64,000 bases of DNA from the NCBI RefSeq assembly GCF_003815975.1, contig NZ_CP033932.1, forward strand, positions 3,701,501 through 3,765,500, given 5' to 3'. The stretch is from Chryseobacterium bernardetii. Its GTDB lineage: Bacteria > Bacteroidota > Bacteroidia > Flavobacteriales > Weeksellaceae. Below the pieces are notes generated by a model. That model ran no database searches. It saw only the letters and a program-made list of their open reading frames with translations, and had not been told where the DNA came from. Shown in pieces: positions 35,901 through 43,081 of the stretch. Made by a program: the position numbers and the translations under genes. The stretch's first letter is position 1, and each line of letters starts with the position of its first letter.

Positions 35901-38107
35901 ATAATGATATTGATGCTTATTTCTGCGTACCGGAAAATGACAAACTCGAACAATACTGGGATACTGTTATCGATCGACTTTATAAAATAAACAACAGCTT
36001 AAATATTAATGGAATACCACAACCATTGCAATTATTCGAACCGCCTATCGATCCTGGCTTATTGGCCCGTGCTGCGGCAAGCGGCGGTAATCCGTTAAGC
36101 ATTATGACGAACAATGCGGCTATTCCGGCTTATCGCTTTGAGTATCTTATCGATCGGGTAAAAAATTTCGCTTCTACATTAAGTCAGTTGGGATCCGGTT
36201 TATTAAGTGCACTGGAACGTAAAGACGATTCAGCACTGGCCAAACTACAGGCCACACAGCAAAATGTGCTGCTTAATCTTAACACAATGATTAAAGAACA
36301 GGAGATCGAAGAGGCCAAACAAAACATTGCCGGTTTGCAACAAAATTTGTTAAGTGCTCAAAATCGTGAACAATTTTACCAACAGCAGTACGACGAAAAC
36401 CTTAGCCCTCTTGAAATCGCCAGCCTTTCGTTACAAGGTGCTGCCATTTATCCGGAATCGGTTTCAATTGGAATTAACGGAATTTCGATTGCCGGTTATC
36501 TGGTGCCGAATATCTTTGGTTTTGCCGATGGAGGGATGAAGTTTGGAGATGCCATTAATGCGGGCGCTCAGATTGCACAAACGACTTCGTCTATTTTAAA
36601 CCAAAGTGCCGGAATTATTGCAACGACTGCTCAGTATAACAGACGACGTGACGATTGGAAGCTGCAACAGCAAACAGCGACCTATGATGTGGCTCAAATT
36701 CAGGATCAGATTAATTCGGCTAATGCGCAATTACTGATCAACCAGCAGAATCTGGTGATTCATAAAAAAACAATTGATCAGGAAAATGCCTATGAACAAT
36801 TCCTGACGACCCGTTTTACGAATATGGATTTATATTCGTGGATGATCAGCCGATTGTCAACCATTTATTTCCAATCGTATCAGCTTACGCTGGGAATGGC
36901 GCTGGCAGCACAATCGGCTTATCAGAATGAGATGAACAGTACCGAACAGTTTATTCAGTTCGATTATTGGGATACTCTTCACAAAGGATTGTTGTCGGGC
37001 GAAGCTTTATTATTATCGTTACAGCAAATGGAACGCAGTTATGTGTTGAAAAACACGCGTACTTTCGAAATTGAGAAAACGATTTCCTTGCTACAACTGG
37101 ATCCGTTACAGTTTATGGAATTTAAAACAGGACTTCATTCGGGAGTAAAAGGAACGCTTCGTTTTAAACTTTCGGAACAGTTGTTCGATTTTGATTTCCC
37201 GGGACAGTATCTGCGTAAAATCAAAACCATCTCGGTATCGATTCCTGCTGTGGTAGGGCCTTACCAAAATATTAATGCGGTATTGCGACAAACCAAAAAT
37301 TATACCGTGATGGAACCTAAAATCAATGCTGTTAAATATGTTATGGATCCGGTTAATAATCCCGATCCGGGTAATGTACGTGTAGACTGGATTCCAAACC
37401 AGAAAATCGCACTTTCCAAAGGTATGGACGATAATGGTTTGTTTGTGCTCAACTTTAACGATAGCATGTACCTGCCGTTTGAAGGAACCGGTGCTGTTTC
37501 GGAATGGGAATTAAACCTGCCGCCGGAAACCAATCATTTCGATTTTAATTCAATATCCGACATTATCGTAAAAATCAGCTATACAGCTTACGAAGATATG
37601 GGACAGTTTGCCACCGATGTAAAAAATCAGCTGCAATCCCAGAATCCACCGTATCCGTATCAGGTAGCCAAGCAAATTGTATTGCAACAGGCTTTTAGTG
37701 CTAACTGGTATCAGTTTATGCATCCGCAACCGAATCCGGTAACGCAATCGATGGTGTTTAGTTTAACCGATGCTATTGTGCTGCCAAACCTTAAAAAGGT
37801 AGCACTACAATCAGTAACAGTGGTGGTGCAAACTCAAAATAATACAACGGTTTCCGATAAACAGGCAGGTAGTTTCTTAACCTTAAAACAATCGGATAAA
37901 AGTGATGTGAGCATTCCGATAACGAATAATGTAGGAACGGTTGCACTTAGCGGGCCTTTTGAGGCAGAAACAGCAGAACTTCTATTTACGATCGCCAATA
38001 CACCGGATGAATTGCTTACGGCCGATAAGAAACAACTTGATCCAAACAGATTAACCGGACTGCTCATTATTATTAACTATACGTCTAACGTATTTGCAAA
38101 ACAATAA
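29942..38107 (+). CDS. Tc toxin subunit A (pore-forming/translocation, TcdA-like)
   Basis: The 2,721-residue protein is somewhat longer than typical TcdA (about 2,500). Near residue 175 is the TcA/VRP1 motif YCDCPECKSVLGPAAYFADL. Residues 1000-1250 match the neuraminidase-like region (YYCRVSDDTRDNQPTLFLFA, TNPYTYYYITRESEGTWSQW). A long helical shaft runs about 2080-2300 (ALAKLQATQQNVLLNLNTM, EEAKQNIAGLQQNLLSAQN), and the C-terminal part is the TcB-binding region (SLLQLDPLQFMEFKTGLHSG). TcA pentamers bind target cells and inject the TcC effector. An internal module of about 65 residues occurs four times (starts F1362, F1493, F1569, F1778), which I do not know from classical TcA. It lies 30 bp after TcB-TcC and has no signal peptide. 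Confidence 0.93.
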   Translation: MKTKQLIHKFYEANPDIDLLRANLHLEDTLASIKIPKTKSRAAATDMVEQLKQIARVVRLHPEAQMGNKLTADAIVTLYEKFDGLNSAHDIARQSGEVFVKQYTDAFGCPEVASEIYQRATEVTNNVANLTNAILNMSTPLSKAISTSSVSEEVTGYFTGLVGYQELFGSLNYCDCPECKSVLGPAAYFADLMRIVQKYITEPNTTTIPHASTLAVRRPDLGTIPLTCEKTNTIVPYLQIIIERLEQSLSTSWKIAGTTDLYKQLAATYYPFNLPFLQPLSSIRIYLKELKTTLAEVFACQQLTGPQLAAEQLQTTLEGWNLLKTATVDTAKLQTYFGVAKLDDLNSFKVFSKQTDLLVTQVQDLLYQNLSDSEITAGLNAQFFINKGLTKPIVVGNTDSVNTIDNLTPTALDQINRYLRLTLLSEWSFDDLDWALHVLNNGTPEINESILQLVPKLQQLVTRMNSDVATVSTYLFDLKTYGMGNDPAQSTAPFDIVFNTGQTTLYHPKNSATVAYPLNKTYLDTPLSWEYASDSGNNPDNAVRVASALGISQNDLQLLVFALYESTPTIVLNVPTISALSRHVRLAGYFKLSIQDYLSFLSLSGKVQLVFTIDDLTALIDNKETLATVARLTLEDLNYTVNAVVSPTVNILYYPDKSEAWLKTLPILIPASDSENDQLIKLYEQVGAFFGIPSSLAQSVLALTVTNPLSIFLNPDTTNAIKALSLISRWLVWVEKTGVSQDLLDNIAVSKAAYGITDTTKLTFANSIVLLQFQFFTGIYNDVNNRFSDYMTAITSNKNDVAAAILSEATGWDKSIITALYALKYTNQVDRLYSMQAVITLLNKTGLNLDAFQGLLSLAGKGVADWDKFVAEENKLLTEIQARYNIGSDWNQLAVQIGGKTASAQRDALIGATIFALRSADETVYIQNTRDLHDYLLIDVDMSDVAQISYIKEALNAIQLYMNRCRSKLESGVVLLPIPEVWWEWMMNYRVWEANREIFLYPENYLDPAFRSSKTDLFKQLENDLKQNDITEGNVTSAYTKYLEGFAELAKLVYVDAYYCRVSDDTRDNQPTLFLFARTATNPYTYYYITRESEGTWSQWIKIDLAINAVQITPVYAFNKLFLFWVEQSVAIDKTPNTTTENIVKASINYTFYNFQNQWVPAQSLVKDYIIDVSPSAYRTANNKLFPDNFFDPNSLWWNKVYPLKIQQDSFWEITNGGNRFEQLVIAFGPMIDTTVQYPQPANNPPNDSNPAVQVFENQLFETGQNYNYVYNLGYKGQLPLFKPIVLNDSLDSSYLVNPDEILFFEKDSDKSNHLFTPQIDATSGQMNLISTSRTIYDNDIAGQIITPAIPTPQTSLTDSSFISTDAGINAAGSKTVYNTLVDYGYIDSSGMLGRSDYAEMRTDVMSIFEGDPGQLKKTQFVMGVVNRGSGSRWLSQNVRNKNYGLFTIKNAVGTFVFYGDKEAFLMEDPDKDPVFISDLLFNGDTMFLETSFLSSGAGIDATGSSQIYNNLIDYGYFTADGQLERGTTINDLTKALNEMLEGQPNKTDKVDSVLDILTNQPLFYNTDFISDSAGINSSGSKNIFDQLMQAGYLDKNGRLMTDIDFNELTGVLYDILKGQPDIDKKVRFVVQVLYQAEYPSSIGFFRSLNTTPYACEYNFKAIRLTTGAIHNLSARIFSGGVDKLLSLESQLIPVDPELPFNRFGFEEPYVIAPEAPDGGQVDFNGAYELYYWELFFHAPMYIANLLKTNQVFDQAEKWYKYIYDPTAAPYLVEADSFVCVTIGVTDSSRIYRVLLDNKWIDSEGYVSSKFTAKTNLNSILSFLQPVQIQSVKNVLLNHQVARDICRVWQFNPFRNHTVASLLENITNAKQIAAYNQYPFDPHAIARLRIGAYEKTMVMQYIDNLIKWGDWYFSQYTWESNTMANMLYIYAYNLLGPKPEDLGPCKAEDPANFNDIVAQYGDNIPQFKITLEDHVGSGSSGLNFQPYNDIDAYFCVPENDKLEQYWDTVIDRLYKINNSLNINGIPQPLQLFEPPIDPGLLARAAASGGNPLSIMTNNAAIPAYRFEYLIDRVKNFASTLSQLGSGLLSALERKDDSALAKLQATQQNVLLNLNTMIKEQEIEEAKQNIAGLQQNLLSAQNREQFYQQQYDENLSPLEIASLSLQGAAIYPESVSIGINGISIAGYLVPNIFGFADGGMKFGDAINAGAQIAQTTSSILNQSAGIIATTAQYNRRRDDWKLQQQTATYDVAQIQDQINSANAQLLINQQNLVIHKKTIDQENAYEQFLTTRFTNMDLYSWMISRLSTIYFQSYQLTLGMALAAQSAYQNEMNSTEQFIQFDYWDTLHKGLLSGEALLLSLQQMERSYVLKNTRTFEIEKTISLLQLDPLQFMEFKTGLHSGVKGTLRFKLSEQLFDFDFPGQYLRKIKTISVSIPAVVGPYQNINAVLRQTKNYTVMEPKINAVKYVMDPVNNPDPGNVRVDWIPNQKIALSKGMDDNGLFVLNFNDSMYLPFEGTGAVSEWELNLPPETNHFDFNSISDIIVKISYTAYEDMGQFATDVKNQLQSQNPPYPYQVAKQIVLQQAFSANWYQFMHPQPNPVTQSMVFSLTDAIVLPNLKKVALQSVTVVVQTQNNTTVSDKQAGSFLTLKQSDKSDVSIPITNNVGTVALSGPFEAETAELLFTIANTPDELLTADKKQLDPNRLTGLLIIINYTSNVFAKQ
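34025..35466 (+). repeat. Four copies of a ~65-residue module inside TcA
   Basis: Copies start at nt 34025, 34418, 34646 and 35273. Each has the order: FIS..AGI, then S..IY..L...GYID..G.L, then a helix with L...L.DIL.GQP, then K...V..VL. The first three are close to each other and the fourth is more divergent. Copies 1 and 2 are separated by an inserted segment; copies 2 and 3 are nearly in tandem. The coordinates span all four with the sequence between them. Confidence 0.75.
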
Positions 38108-38149
38108 AATTTATCATCAACTAAATATTAACCTTTAAACTTTTAAATT

Positions 38150-40303
38150 ATGGCATGGGAAGAATGCGTAACATCAATTAGGGCGAACCTTGACCCTAAC
38201 GCAAAAGAAGTAAATCAGGTAATCTGGACAGGGCCAAAGGCACAGGTTACAGAAGACAATCTGGAAACCGACAGTTTTTCGGCGAGTAAGCCGTTTGCCT
38301 TGATTTGTCCAGACCGTCACTGTCAGGATTACGGCGATTTTTCGCCTCAGGCACACGCTTTATGTAACTGTAAAGACGTGAACGGAAACCCAATTCCGGA
38401 TTGTGTTCCTAAAAATGTATTATATCCTTATCCGAGTGGTGTTTGTCTGAACATCGACAATCCATCGGATTATAGTACCAAACGGGGACGGGCTTGTACT
38501 AAGCAAGGCGATAGCTATTATGCATTAACGTGTTTCTGTTGTTGTTCGTGTTATGCGAACGGTACCAAAATTGCTGTTCCGACGGGATTCAAAACGATTG
38601 AGTATTTTCAGACGGGAGATGAAGTATTAACGGCATCACTGGCAACAGGATCATTGAAATGGAATACCGGAAAAGTGGCGTATAGTATGGGTACCGGGCC
38701 AGACGGACACCAGTCGGCCATGGTATATATGCACTATGGTGACGACGATCGTCAGATTATTGTAACTCCGGATCAGTTGTTTTTAATGAGTACCGGAAAA
38801 TTAAAACGTAGTGATCGGTTGGTTCCGGGTGTGGACGAATTGGTAAATGAGTGGGGCGAGGCGGTACCGATTCACGAAATCAGTATCGGAGAATATATAG
38901 GTGGGGTACACCATATTTCTACTGCTGCTGCTTTCGATGGGGTTATAGACGGACACTTGTTATTGTCGGAAGGTGTTGTTTCGGGCGATTTTACCTTACA
39001 GGCCAATTCGGGCCAACTTATCGATATGGGTGCAATGGAAGATCATAAAGAATTGCCTAAAATCGGTTCGGAAGAATACGAAAAAAAGTATTCGCAATTA
39101 TCGAAAGAATACTATGGTGTAATGCATATTACGGCATTAAGCGACGGAAAAAGAGAAAAAGTACAACGTCCGCAAAAATTCTATCTGCATGGCGAACGTT
39201 CGATCACTGTTCCGAATACAGCAGCAGCATATCTGGATGATGCTCAGGCAGCGGACGTGTACAATAATGCACCGCGTTGGAGTTTTGAAGATATTGGAAT
39301 GAACAGCTCGCTAATAAAATATGTATTGCGTTTGTTTAAAGGGTTTTTCCCGGAAATCAATTTCTATTATGATCAGTCAAACGTAACGCCTAATGCATAT
39401 GCTTTTGTGCTGATGGATATGCAATACGTGGTGTTAACGGGTGGTTTAACACGTTTAAAAGGAATGGATCAGGAAGGATTATCGTTTGTATTGGCGCATA
39501 TGATTTCGACACTTCAAAAATCAAATCCGATTGGGGCTAATGGCTGGACTTCTGTGGCTATGGCTGATTATTACAGTATAGGCTTCCTAATGGATGTTTA
39601 TTTCGGGAAAAATTTCGGAACCATGTACAATCCTGGAATTAAACAATTGGATACTTCGTTGTTTAAATATATTTCGCCCGAAAATCAGACGTATACAAAC
39701 GATCCGTATCAGCCTACAGTAGATACACGTTTCGATGCACTGGATGCAGGTAAAGCAATGGATTTCCCACCTGATGGAATTGGTGGTCCAACAGCCGGTG
39801 GATTGAAAGTTGTAGATGTTAAAGCATTCCCGCCGATGGTAGGGGCGTTTAGTTTTGTGAATCAGGATATTGATGAAGCAGCATCGGAAGACGCATTCCA
39901 TTTGTTGGTAGAAAACAAAGTGGTGACTGTTGATGGTGAGGTTTCTCCGGACTTTACAGTGAATACCGACCTAAACTTTTTATTCCCTGATGTTTCGGAT
40001 GAAAATCAACGCAGCATGATGATCGAACAGGTTCGCAGTAGTCTGATTCACGCGATGGGACTTATCCAATTGGAATTTAACGATCTTGTCAATCCGGCTT
40101 CGGCTTCCAGCTACCACGATTTTACACTCGATCCTGATGCCCGTATCGGTAGTGTTGTGGCTAAAACCAATATTCCTGTAGTTGAAATTGCTGCCGAAAT
40201 TAAACGTGGTGTTAAATATACGTTGACTGCATCAACGAATGTCCGTTCGTTTAACGGATCAACAATTGATTTACAACAACGATCTATTTCTTTTGAAATC
40301 TAA
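38150..40303 (+). CDS. Hint-like plus degenerate M48-peptidase-like protein of the Tc cluster
   Basis: The 717-residue protein has no signal peptide. Residues 1-133 are Cys-rich and end in CFCCCSC. Residues 134 to about 285 look like a Hint (hedgehog/intein) domain: C134 in CYANGTKIAVPTGFKTIEYF, then TGDEVLTA, a block-B equivalent VTPDQLFL and GHLLLSEGVV. The block-B His (usually TPxH) is Q209 here. Residues about 380-480 resemble M48 metallopeptidases (NAYAFVLMDMQYVVLTGGL, GLSFVLAHMIS), but the HExxH zinc site reads H450-M-I-S-T454. The C-terminal third is beta-rich and unrecognised. It lies 42 bp after TcA and shares its codon use, so it is part of the operon. Neither activity is expected to be normal; a structural or assembly role for the toxin is possible. 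Confidence 0.7.
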   Translation: MAWEECVTSIRANLDPNAKEVNQVIWTGPKAQVTEDNLETDSFSASKPFALICPDRHCQDYGDFSPQAHALCNCKDVNGNPIPDCVPKNVLYPYPSGVCLNIDNPSDYSTKRGRACTKQGDSYYALTCFCCCSCYANGTKIAVPTGFKTIEYFQTGDEVLTASLATGSLKWNTGKVAYSMGTGPDGHQSAMVYMHYGDDDRQIIVTPDQLFLMSTGKLKRSDRLVPGVDELVNEWGEAVPIHEISIGEYIGGVHHISTAAAFDGVIDGHLLLSEGVVSGDFTLQANSGQLIDMGAMEDHKELPKIGSEEYEKKYSQLSKEYYGVMHITALSDGKREKVQRPQKFYLHGERSITVPNTAAAYLDDAQAADVYNNAPRWSFEDIGMNSSLIKYVLRLFKGFFPEINFYYDQSNVTPNAYAFVLMDMQYVVLTGGLTRLKGMDQEGLSFVLAHMISTLQKSNPIGANGWTSVAMADYYSIGFLMDVYFGKNFGTMYNPGIKQLDTSLFKYISPENQTYTNDPYQPTVDTRFDALDAGKAMDFPPDGIGGPTAGGLKVVDVKAFPPMVGAFSFVNQDIDEAASEDAFHLLVENKVVTVDGEVSPDFTVNTDLNFLFPDVSDENQRSMMIEQVRSSLIHAMGLIQLEFNDLVNPASASSYHDFTLDPDARIGSVVAKTNIPVVEIAAEIKRGVKYTLTASTNVRSFNGSTIDLQQRSISFEI

Positions 40304-40320
40304 AAGAGAGGATTACTATT

Positions 40321-40350
40321 GCTGTCGGTAATCTTACCGGCAGCGATTTT
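40321..40350 (+). terminator. Hairpin between genes 3 and 4 of the Tc operon (possible attenuator)
   Basis: GCTGTCGGTAA (40321-40331) pairs with TTACCGGCAGC (40334-40344), with one G-T pair, and is followed by GATTTT. The T-run is weak, so partial termination or mRNA stabilisation is as likely as full termination. Confidence 0.5.
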
Positions 40351-40368
40351 AACTAAAAACCTGAATCT

Positions 40369-40905
40369 ATGGAATTGAATGAACTAAAAGAAATGACCGA
40401 CATTAACGAGGCTTGTGTGCGGTTTAGCGAAATTTTGGGATCGTCGAACCCTGTTCCTGATGGTGTATTGTATGCTGCACTTGAGGATGAGGATTATGCA
40501 CGGAATTTATTACTAGCCCGCAGAAGTCCTGAATTGATGAATATGCTGTTGGCCCAACGGGCTCAATATAGTCCGAAAACAGTTGCACCACAAGAAGAGC
40601 AAAGCGGCTATACCAACCTGCAATTGCTTGAAAAGCTAGGGAAATCGATGTGGAAATGGGGTTTGGTTGGCTTTTCTACTGTGACGGAAGAGGTTTATAA
40701 CAAACGACTGGCGGCCTGTGCTTCGTGTGATCAATTAGAAGAAGCCCCCGATCAGTTGGTGTATAAAATCAGTTTAAAGAAAAATGAAGATAAACGCACC
40801 TGCAAAACCTGTGGCTGTGTTGTGGCCAGGAAAGCAAGGTTAGCAAACGATACCTGCCCCCGGGAAGATACCGGAAACCCCGGATTTAATCGTTGGGGTG
40901 AGTAA
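40369..40905 (+). CDS. Small zinc-ribbon-like protein, last gene of the Tc operon
   Basis: The 178-residue protein has a helical N-terminal part (NELKEMTDINEACVRFSEIL, EDEDYARNLLLARRSPELMN). A C-terminal Cys cluster follows: RLAACASC, then about 25 residues, then CKTCGCVVARKARL and a final TCP. The spacing CxxC-x(n)-CxxCxC-x(n)-C is that of a zinc ribbon found in several small bacterial and phage proteins of unknown role. It is 65 bp after the Hint gene and followed by a strong terminator, so it closes the toxin operon. Its function is unknown; regulation or assembly of the toxin is a guess. Confidence 0.65.
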   Translation: MELNELKEMTDINEACVRFSEILGSSNPVPDGVLYAALEDEDYARNLLLARRSPELMNMLLAQRAQYSPKTVAPQEEQSGYTNLQLLEKLGKSMWKWGLVGFSTVTEEVYNKRLAACASCDQLEEAPDQLVYKISLKKNEDKRTCKTCGCVVARKARLANDTCPREDTGNPGFNRWGE

Positions 40906-40907
40906 AC

Positions 40908-40946
40908 ACCATCCCTGCAAAGATTCCTTGCAGGGATGGTATTTTT
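40908..40946 (+). terminator. Strong rho-independent terminator ending the Tc operon
   Basis: A perfect 13-bp stem (ACCATCCCTGCAA at 40908-40920 with its complement at 40928-40940), a 7-nt loop and ATTTTT. It begins 3 bp after the stop codon of the last Tc gene. Confidence 0.9.
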
Positions 40947-41189
40947 AATCGATATAAATCGAAAAATGCAGATTATTTAATAAAAAAAGTATTTTTCTCC
41001 CCACCAGTTGGAAAACTAAAACAAAAAAAATCAAAACTAAAAGCTAATATCAATACAGCTATGATTAGAAAAAATAGGGTTGCACTTCAATGAAATAGCA
41101 AAAGGAATTGAGTCTCCTGAAACTATACAATGTCAGCTTTCAGAAAAGGGAGTAAAAATTTTGAGTAATCAAGCTTTCATGTTGTGATA

Positions 41190-41197
41190 AGAAATCC
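41190..41197. repeat. Target-site duplication, left copy
   Basis: AGAAATCC; the identical 8-mer is at 42585-42592 directly outside the right terminal repeat of the IS. Confidence 0.9.
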
Positions 41198-41248
41198 GGC
41201 TCAGTCTCAAAAGTTGGGGGGAATGTTAAGTAGTTTTATCTTTGCATC

Positions 41249-41593
41249 ATGTTAAGCGATCACGACCTTCTTAAATTATTACTTCCGGAATTTTTAGTAG
41301 AGCACTTTGATATCCTCAAAGCAGAAACTCATGATGCAGAACTTCATATTTATTTTGAAGAAAGAAACAGTATTCCCCATGAATTTAAAGAAAGGAGATT
41401 TGAATCCAAGGGCTTTTTACCTGAAATCATTGTAGATGATTATCCATTACGGGGTAAAATCGTAAAGCTCCATGTGAAAAGAAGAAGATGGACAGATAAA
41501 TCCTCCGGTGAGATCCTTCAGAGAGACTGGCAGCTTGTAGCGAAAGGCACACGCATGACAAAGGATTTAGCAGGCTTCTTAAAAAAAAATTAG
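41249..41593 (+). CDS. IS transposase, N-terminal frame (ORF A)
   Basis: The 114-residue product has a helical DNA-binding-like start (LLKLLLPEFLVEHFDILKA) and a beta-rich, basic part (IVKLHVKRRRWTDKSSGEIL). It matches the N-terminal-region proteins of ISAon1-type elements. It ends at TAG (41591) just after an A9 run (41581-41589). A -1 shift on A-AAA-AAA would join it to the downstream catalytic frame, giving the full transposase, as in many insertion sequences. Confidence 0.85.
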   Translation: MLSDHDLLKLLLPEFLVEHFDILKAETHDAELHIYFEERNSIPHEFKERRFESKGFLPEIIVDDYPLRGKIVKLHVKRRRWTDKSSGEILQRDWQLVAKGTRMTKDLAGFLKKN

Positions 41594-42561
41594 CAGACAC
41601 TAAAGCTCTTCCCCTAAAAGTTATAGCAGAATTTTTCGGGATCAAAGGCAAGAGCTTCCAGAGGCAATACAAGAATAAGCTCAGCGAATATCATAGCTGG
41701 GAACAAAAACCGCACGCAGAGGACTGGATCATTTACCCTGAAAATGTCTCAGCCTCCTTATCTTTAGACGAAGTAGCATTATCTGATGGAGAACTTTATA
41801 CCGTTCTTACCTCCAAAAAAGCAAAAGGGAGAAAAGGAAGTATTGTTGCTATGATAAAAGGTACCCAAAGTGATTTTGTCATCACACATCTTTTGAAGAT
41901 CAGCAGAAAACTTCGGATGAAGGTAAACGAAATTACATTGGATATGGCGGGTTCCATGAAGCGTATTGCCCAACGCTGCTTTCCTGATGCAGTACAGGTT
42001 ATTGATCGTTTTCATGTTCAGAAGCTGTCCATAGAGGCCCTTCAGGAGATCAGGATCAGGCATCGCTGGGAGGCTATTGAAATGGAAAACAATCCTTTTA
42101 ACAGTCACTCAGCTGAAACAGAAGTTTTTGCAAACGGAGATACCCGGAAACAGCTCCTGGCAAGAAGCAGGTATTTACTATATAAAAGCCGTGAGAAATG
42201 GACTCTGTCCCAGAAACAAAGAGCTTCGATCCTTTTTACCCAGTATCCTGATCTGGAACAGGCATATGAATTGACTGATGGACTTAGAAAAATTTATAAC
42301 CAGAATATTTCGAAATCTGTAGCAATGACTAAACTGGCCCATTGGTTTAGAAATGTGGAAGAAGCAGATTTTAAATCTTTTTCTACCTTAAGAAAAACAA
42401 TAATGAATCATTATAGAAATATTCTCAACTACTTTGATCAAAGAAGCACCAATGCTGCTGCTGAATCTTTCAATGCGAAAATAAAAAACTTCAGAATGCA
42501 GCTCAGAGGAGTAAAAGACAGAACCTTTTTTATCTTCAGATTAGCTAAACTTTTTGCCTAG
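41587..42561 (+). CDS. IS transposase, catalytic frame (ORF B, ISL3-like DDE)
   Basis: This frame is open from the A9 slippery site to 42561 (about 324 residues) in the -1 phase relative to ORF A. Its first ATG is only at 41851, after sense text such as LADTKALPLKVIAEFFGIKG, so it is most likely made by frameshifting. The ISL3-type catalytic triad is visible: D in SLDEVALSDG, D in VIDRFHVQKL and E in NAAAESFNAKIKNFR. The frame has no internal stop and is probably functional. Confidence 0.87.
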   Translation, partial: KLADTKALPLKVIAEFFGIKGKSFQRQYKNKLSEYHSWEQKPHAEDWIIYPENVSASLSLDEVALSDGELYTVLTSKKAKGRKGSIVAMIKGTQSDFVITHLLKISRKLRMKVNEITLDMAGSMKRIAQRCFPDAVQVIDRFHVQKLSIEALQEIRIRHRWEAIEMENNPFNSHSAETEVFANGDTRKQLLARSRYLLYKSREKWTLSQKQRASILFTQYPDLEQAYELTDGLRKIYNQNISKSVAMTKLAHWFRNVEEADFKSFSTLRKTIMNHYRNILNYFDQRSTNAAAESFNAKIKNFRMQLRGVKDRTFFIFRLAKLFA

Positions 42562-42584
42562 CCCCCAACTTTTGCGCTTGATCC

Positions 42585-42592
42585 AGAAATCC
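42585..42592. repeat. Target-site duplication, right copy
   Basis: AGAAATCC, identical to 41190-41197. Confidence 0.9.
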
Positions 42593-42650
42593 AGTGTATT
42601 GTGGTGGTGTAAATAATAAAAAAATGATAAGTAAACAGCTTATCCCTGTC

Positions 42651-42725
42651 TGGTAGCCACACCAGGGATCGAACCTGGATCTAAAGTTTAGGAAACTTTT
42701 GTTCTATCCATTGAACTATGTGGCC
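42651..42725 (-). tRNA. tRNA-Arg (anticodon CCT)
   Basis: The minus strand begins GGCCACA and ends TGTGGCTACCA with encoded CCA. A D-arm (GTTCAATGGATAGAAC), an anticodon arm with loop TTCCTAA (anticodon CCT, reading AGG), and a T-arm (CAGGTTCGATCCCTG) are all visible. The 3' end points to the IS and Tc cluster, which is the usual side for island integration into tRNA genes, although no repeated 3' fragment was found. Confidence 0.95.
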
Positions 42726-42918
42726 ATTAGAGTGATAAAAGTACAAATATTCTTTTAAATATTTATAATTAGAATGTTTTAAACACGGATGTTGCAGATT
42801 TTGAGTACCAAATAATTATTAAAACATTATTGATAGTCTTTAAAACTAAAAGAATCTGCCCTTTAGAGGCAGATTCAGTAGATAAGACATCTCATTTTTT
42901 TAATTAGACAACAATAAA

Positions 42919-42952
42919 AAGCACAGCCGACAATGCTGTGCTTAAATTTTTA
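42919..42952. terminator. Bidirectional stem-loop terminator
   Basis: AAGCACAGC (42919-42927) and GCTGTGCTT (42935-42943) flank a 7-nt loop. T-rich tracts follow on the plus strand, and an A-rich tract precedes it, so it could act in both directions. Confidence 0.65.
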
Positions 42953-43081
42953 TTTCAAATTTAATTGCAATTTCAAGAGTAGTAAGAAAAGCAAATAAAG
43001 TTTCCACTTCGATGTTTATTACATAGTAAATGTAGTGATAATTTTAATAAGAAATATGAATTTAATGTTAAAATTCACAAG

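Larger units (their letters stand above)
41198..42584 (+). mobile_element. Complete ISL3-like (ISAon1-type) insertion sequence, 1,387 bp
   Basis: Imperfect terminal inverted repeats of about 24 bp (identical core CAAAAGTTGGGGG at 41208-41220, complement at 42562-42574) enclose two overlapping transposase frames. Identical 8-bp target duplications flank the element, as expected of the ISL3 group. Intact ends, open frames and matching duplications indicate a recent insertion. It sits between the Tc terminator and the tRNA-Arg gene. A short sense-like stretch upstream (41064-41185; LEKIGLHFNEIAKGIESPE, ending in TGA) has no start and is probably not a gene. Confidence 0.92.

Noticed and set aside
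41064-41185. A short coding fragment before the IS (LEKIGLHFNEIAKG)
   Set aside because: About 40 codons, no start, no recognisable family; possibly chance.
29912-41197. An immunity gene for the deaminase effector
   Set aside because: The downstream genes are TcA, Hint/M48-like and zinc-ribbon proteins; Tc effectors are aimed at eukaryotic cells and normally have no immunity protein. The zinc-ribbon protein remains a weak possibility.
42651-42725. A second tRNA 3'-end copy as an att site on the left of the Tc cluster
   Set aside because: I read 19.6-22.4 kb for the last 20 bases of the tRNA and saw none; no integrase is in the window.
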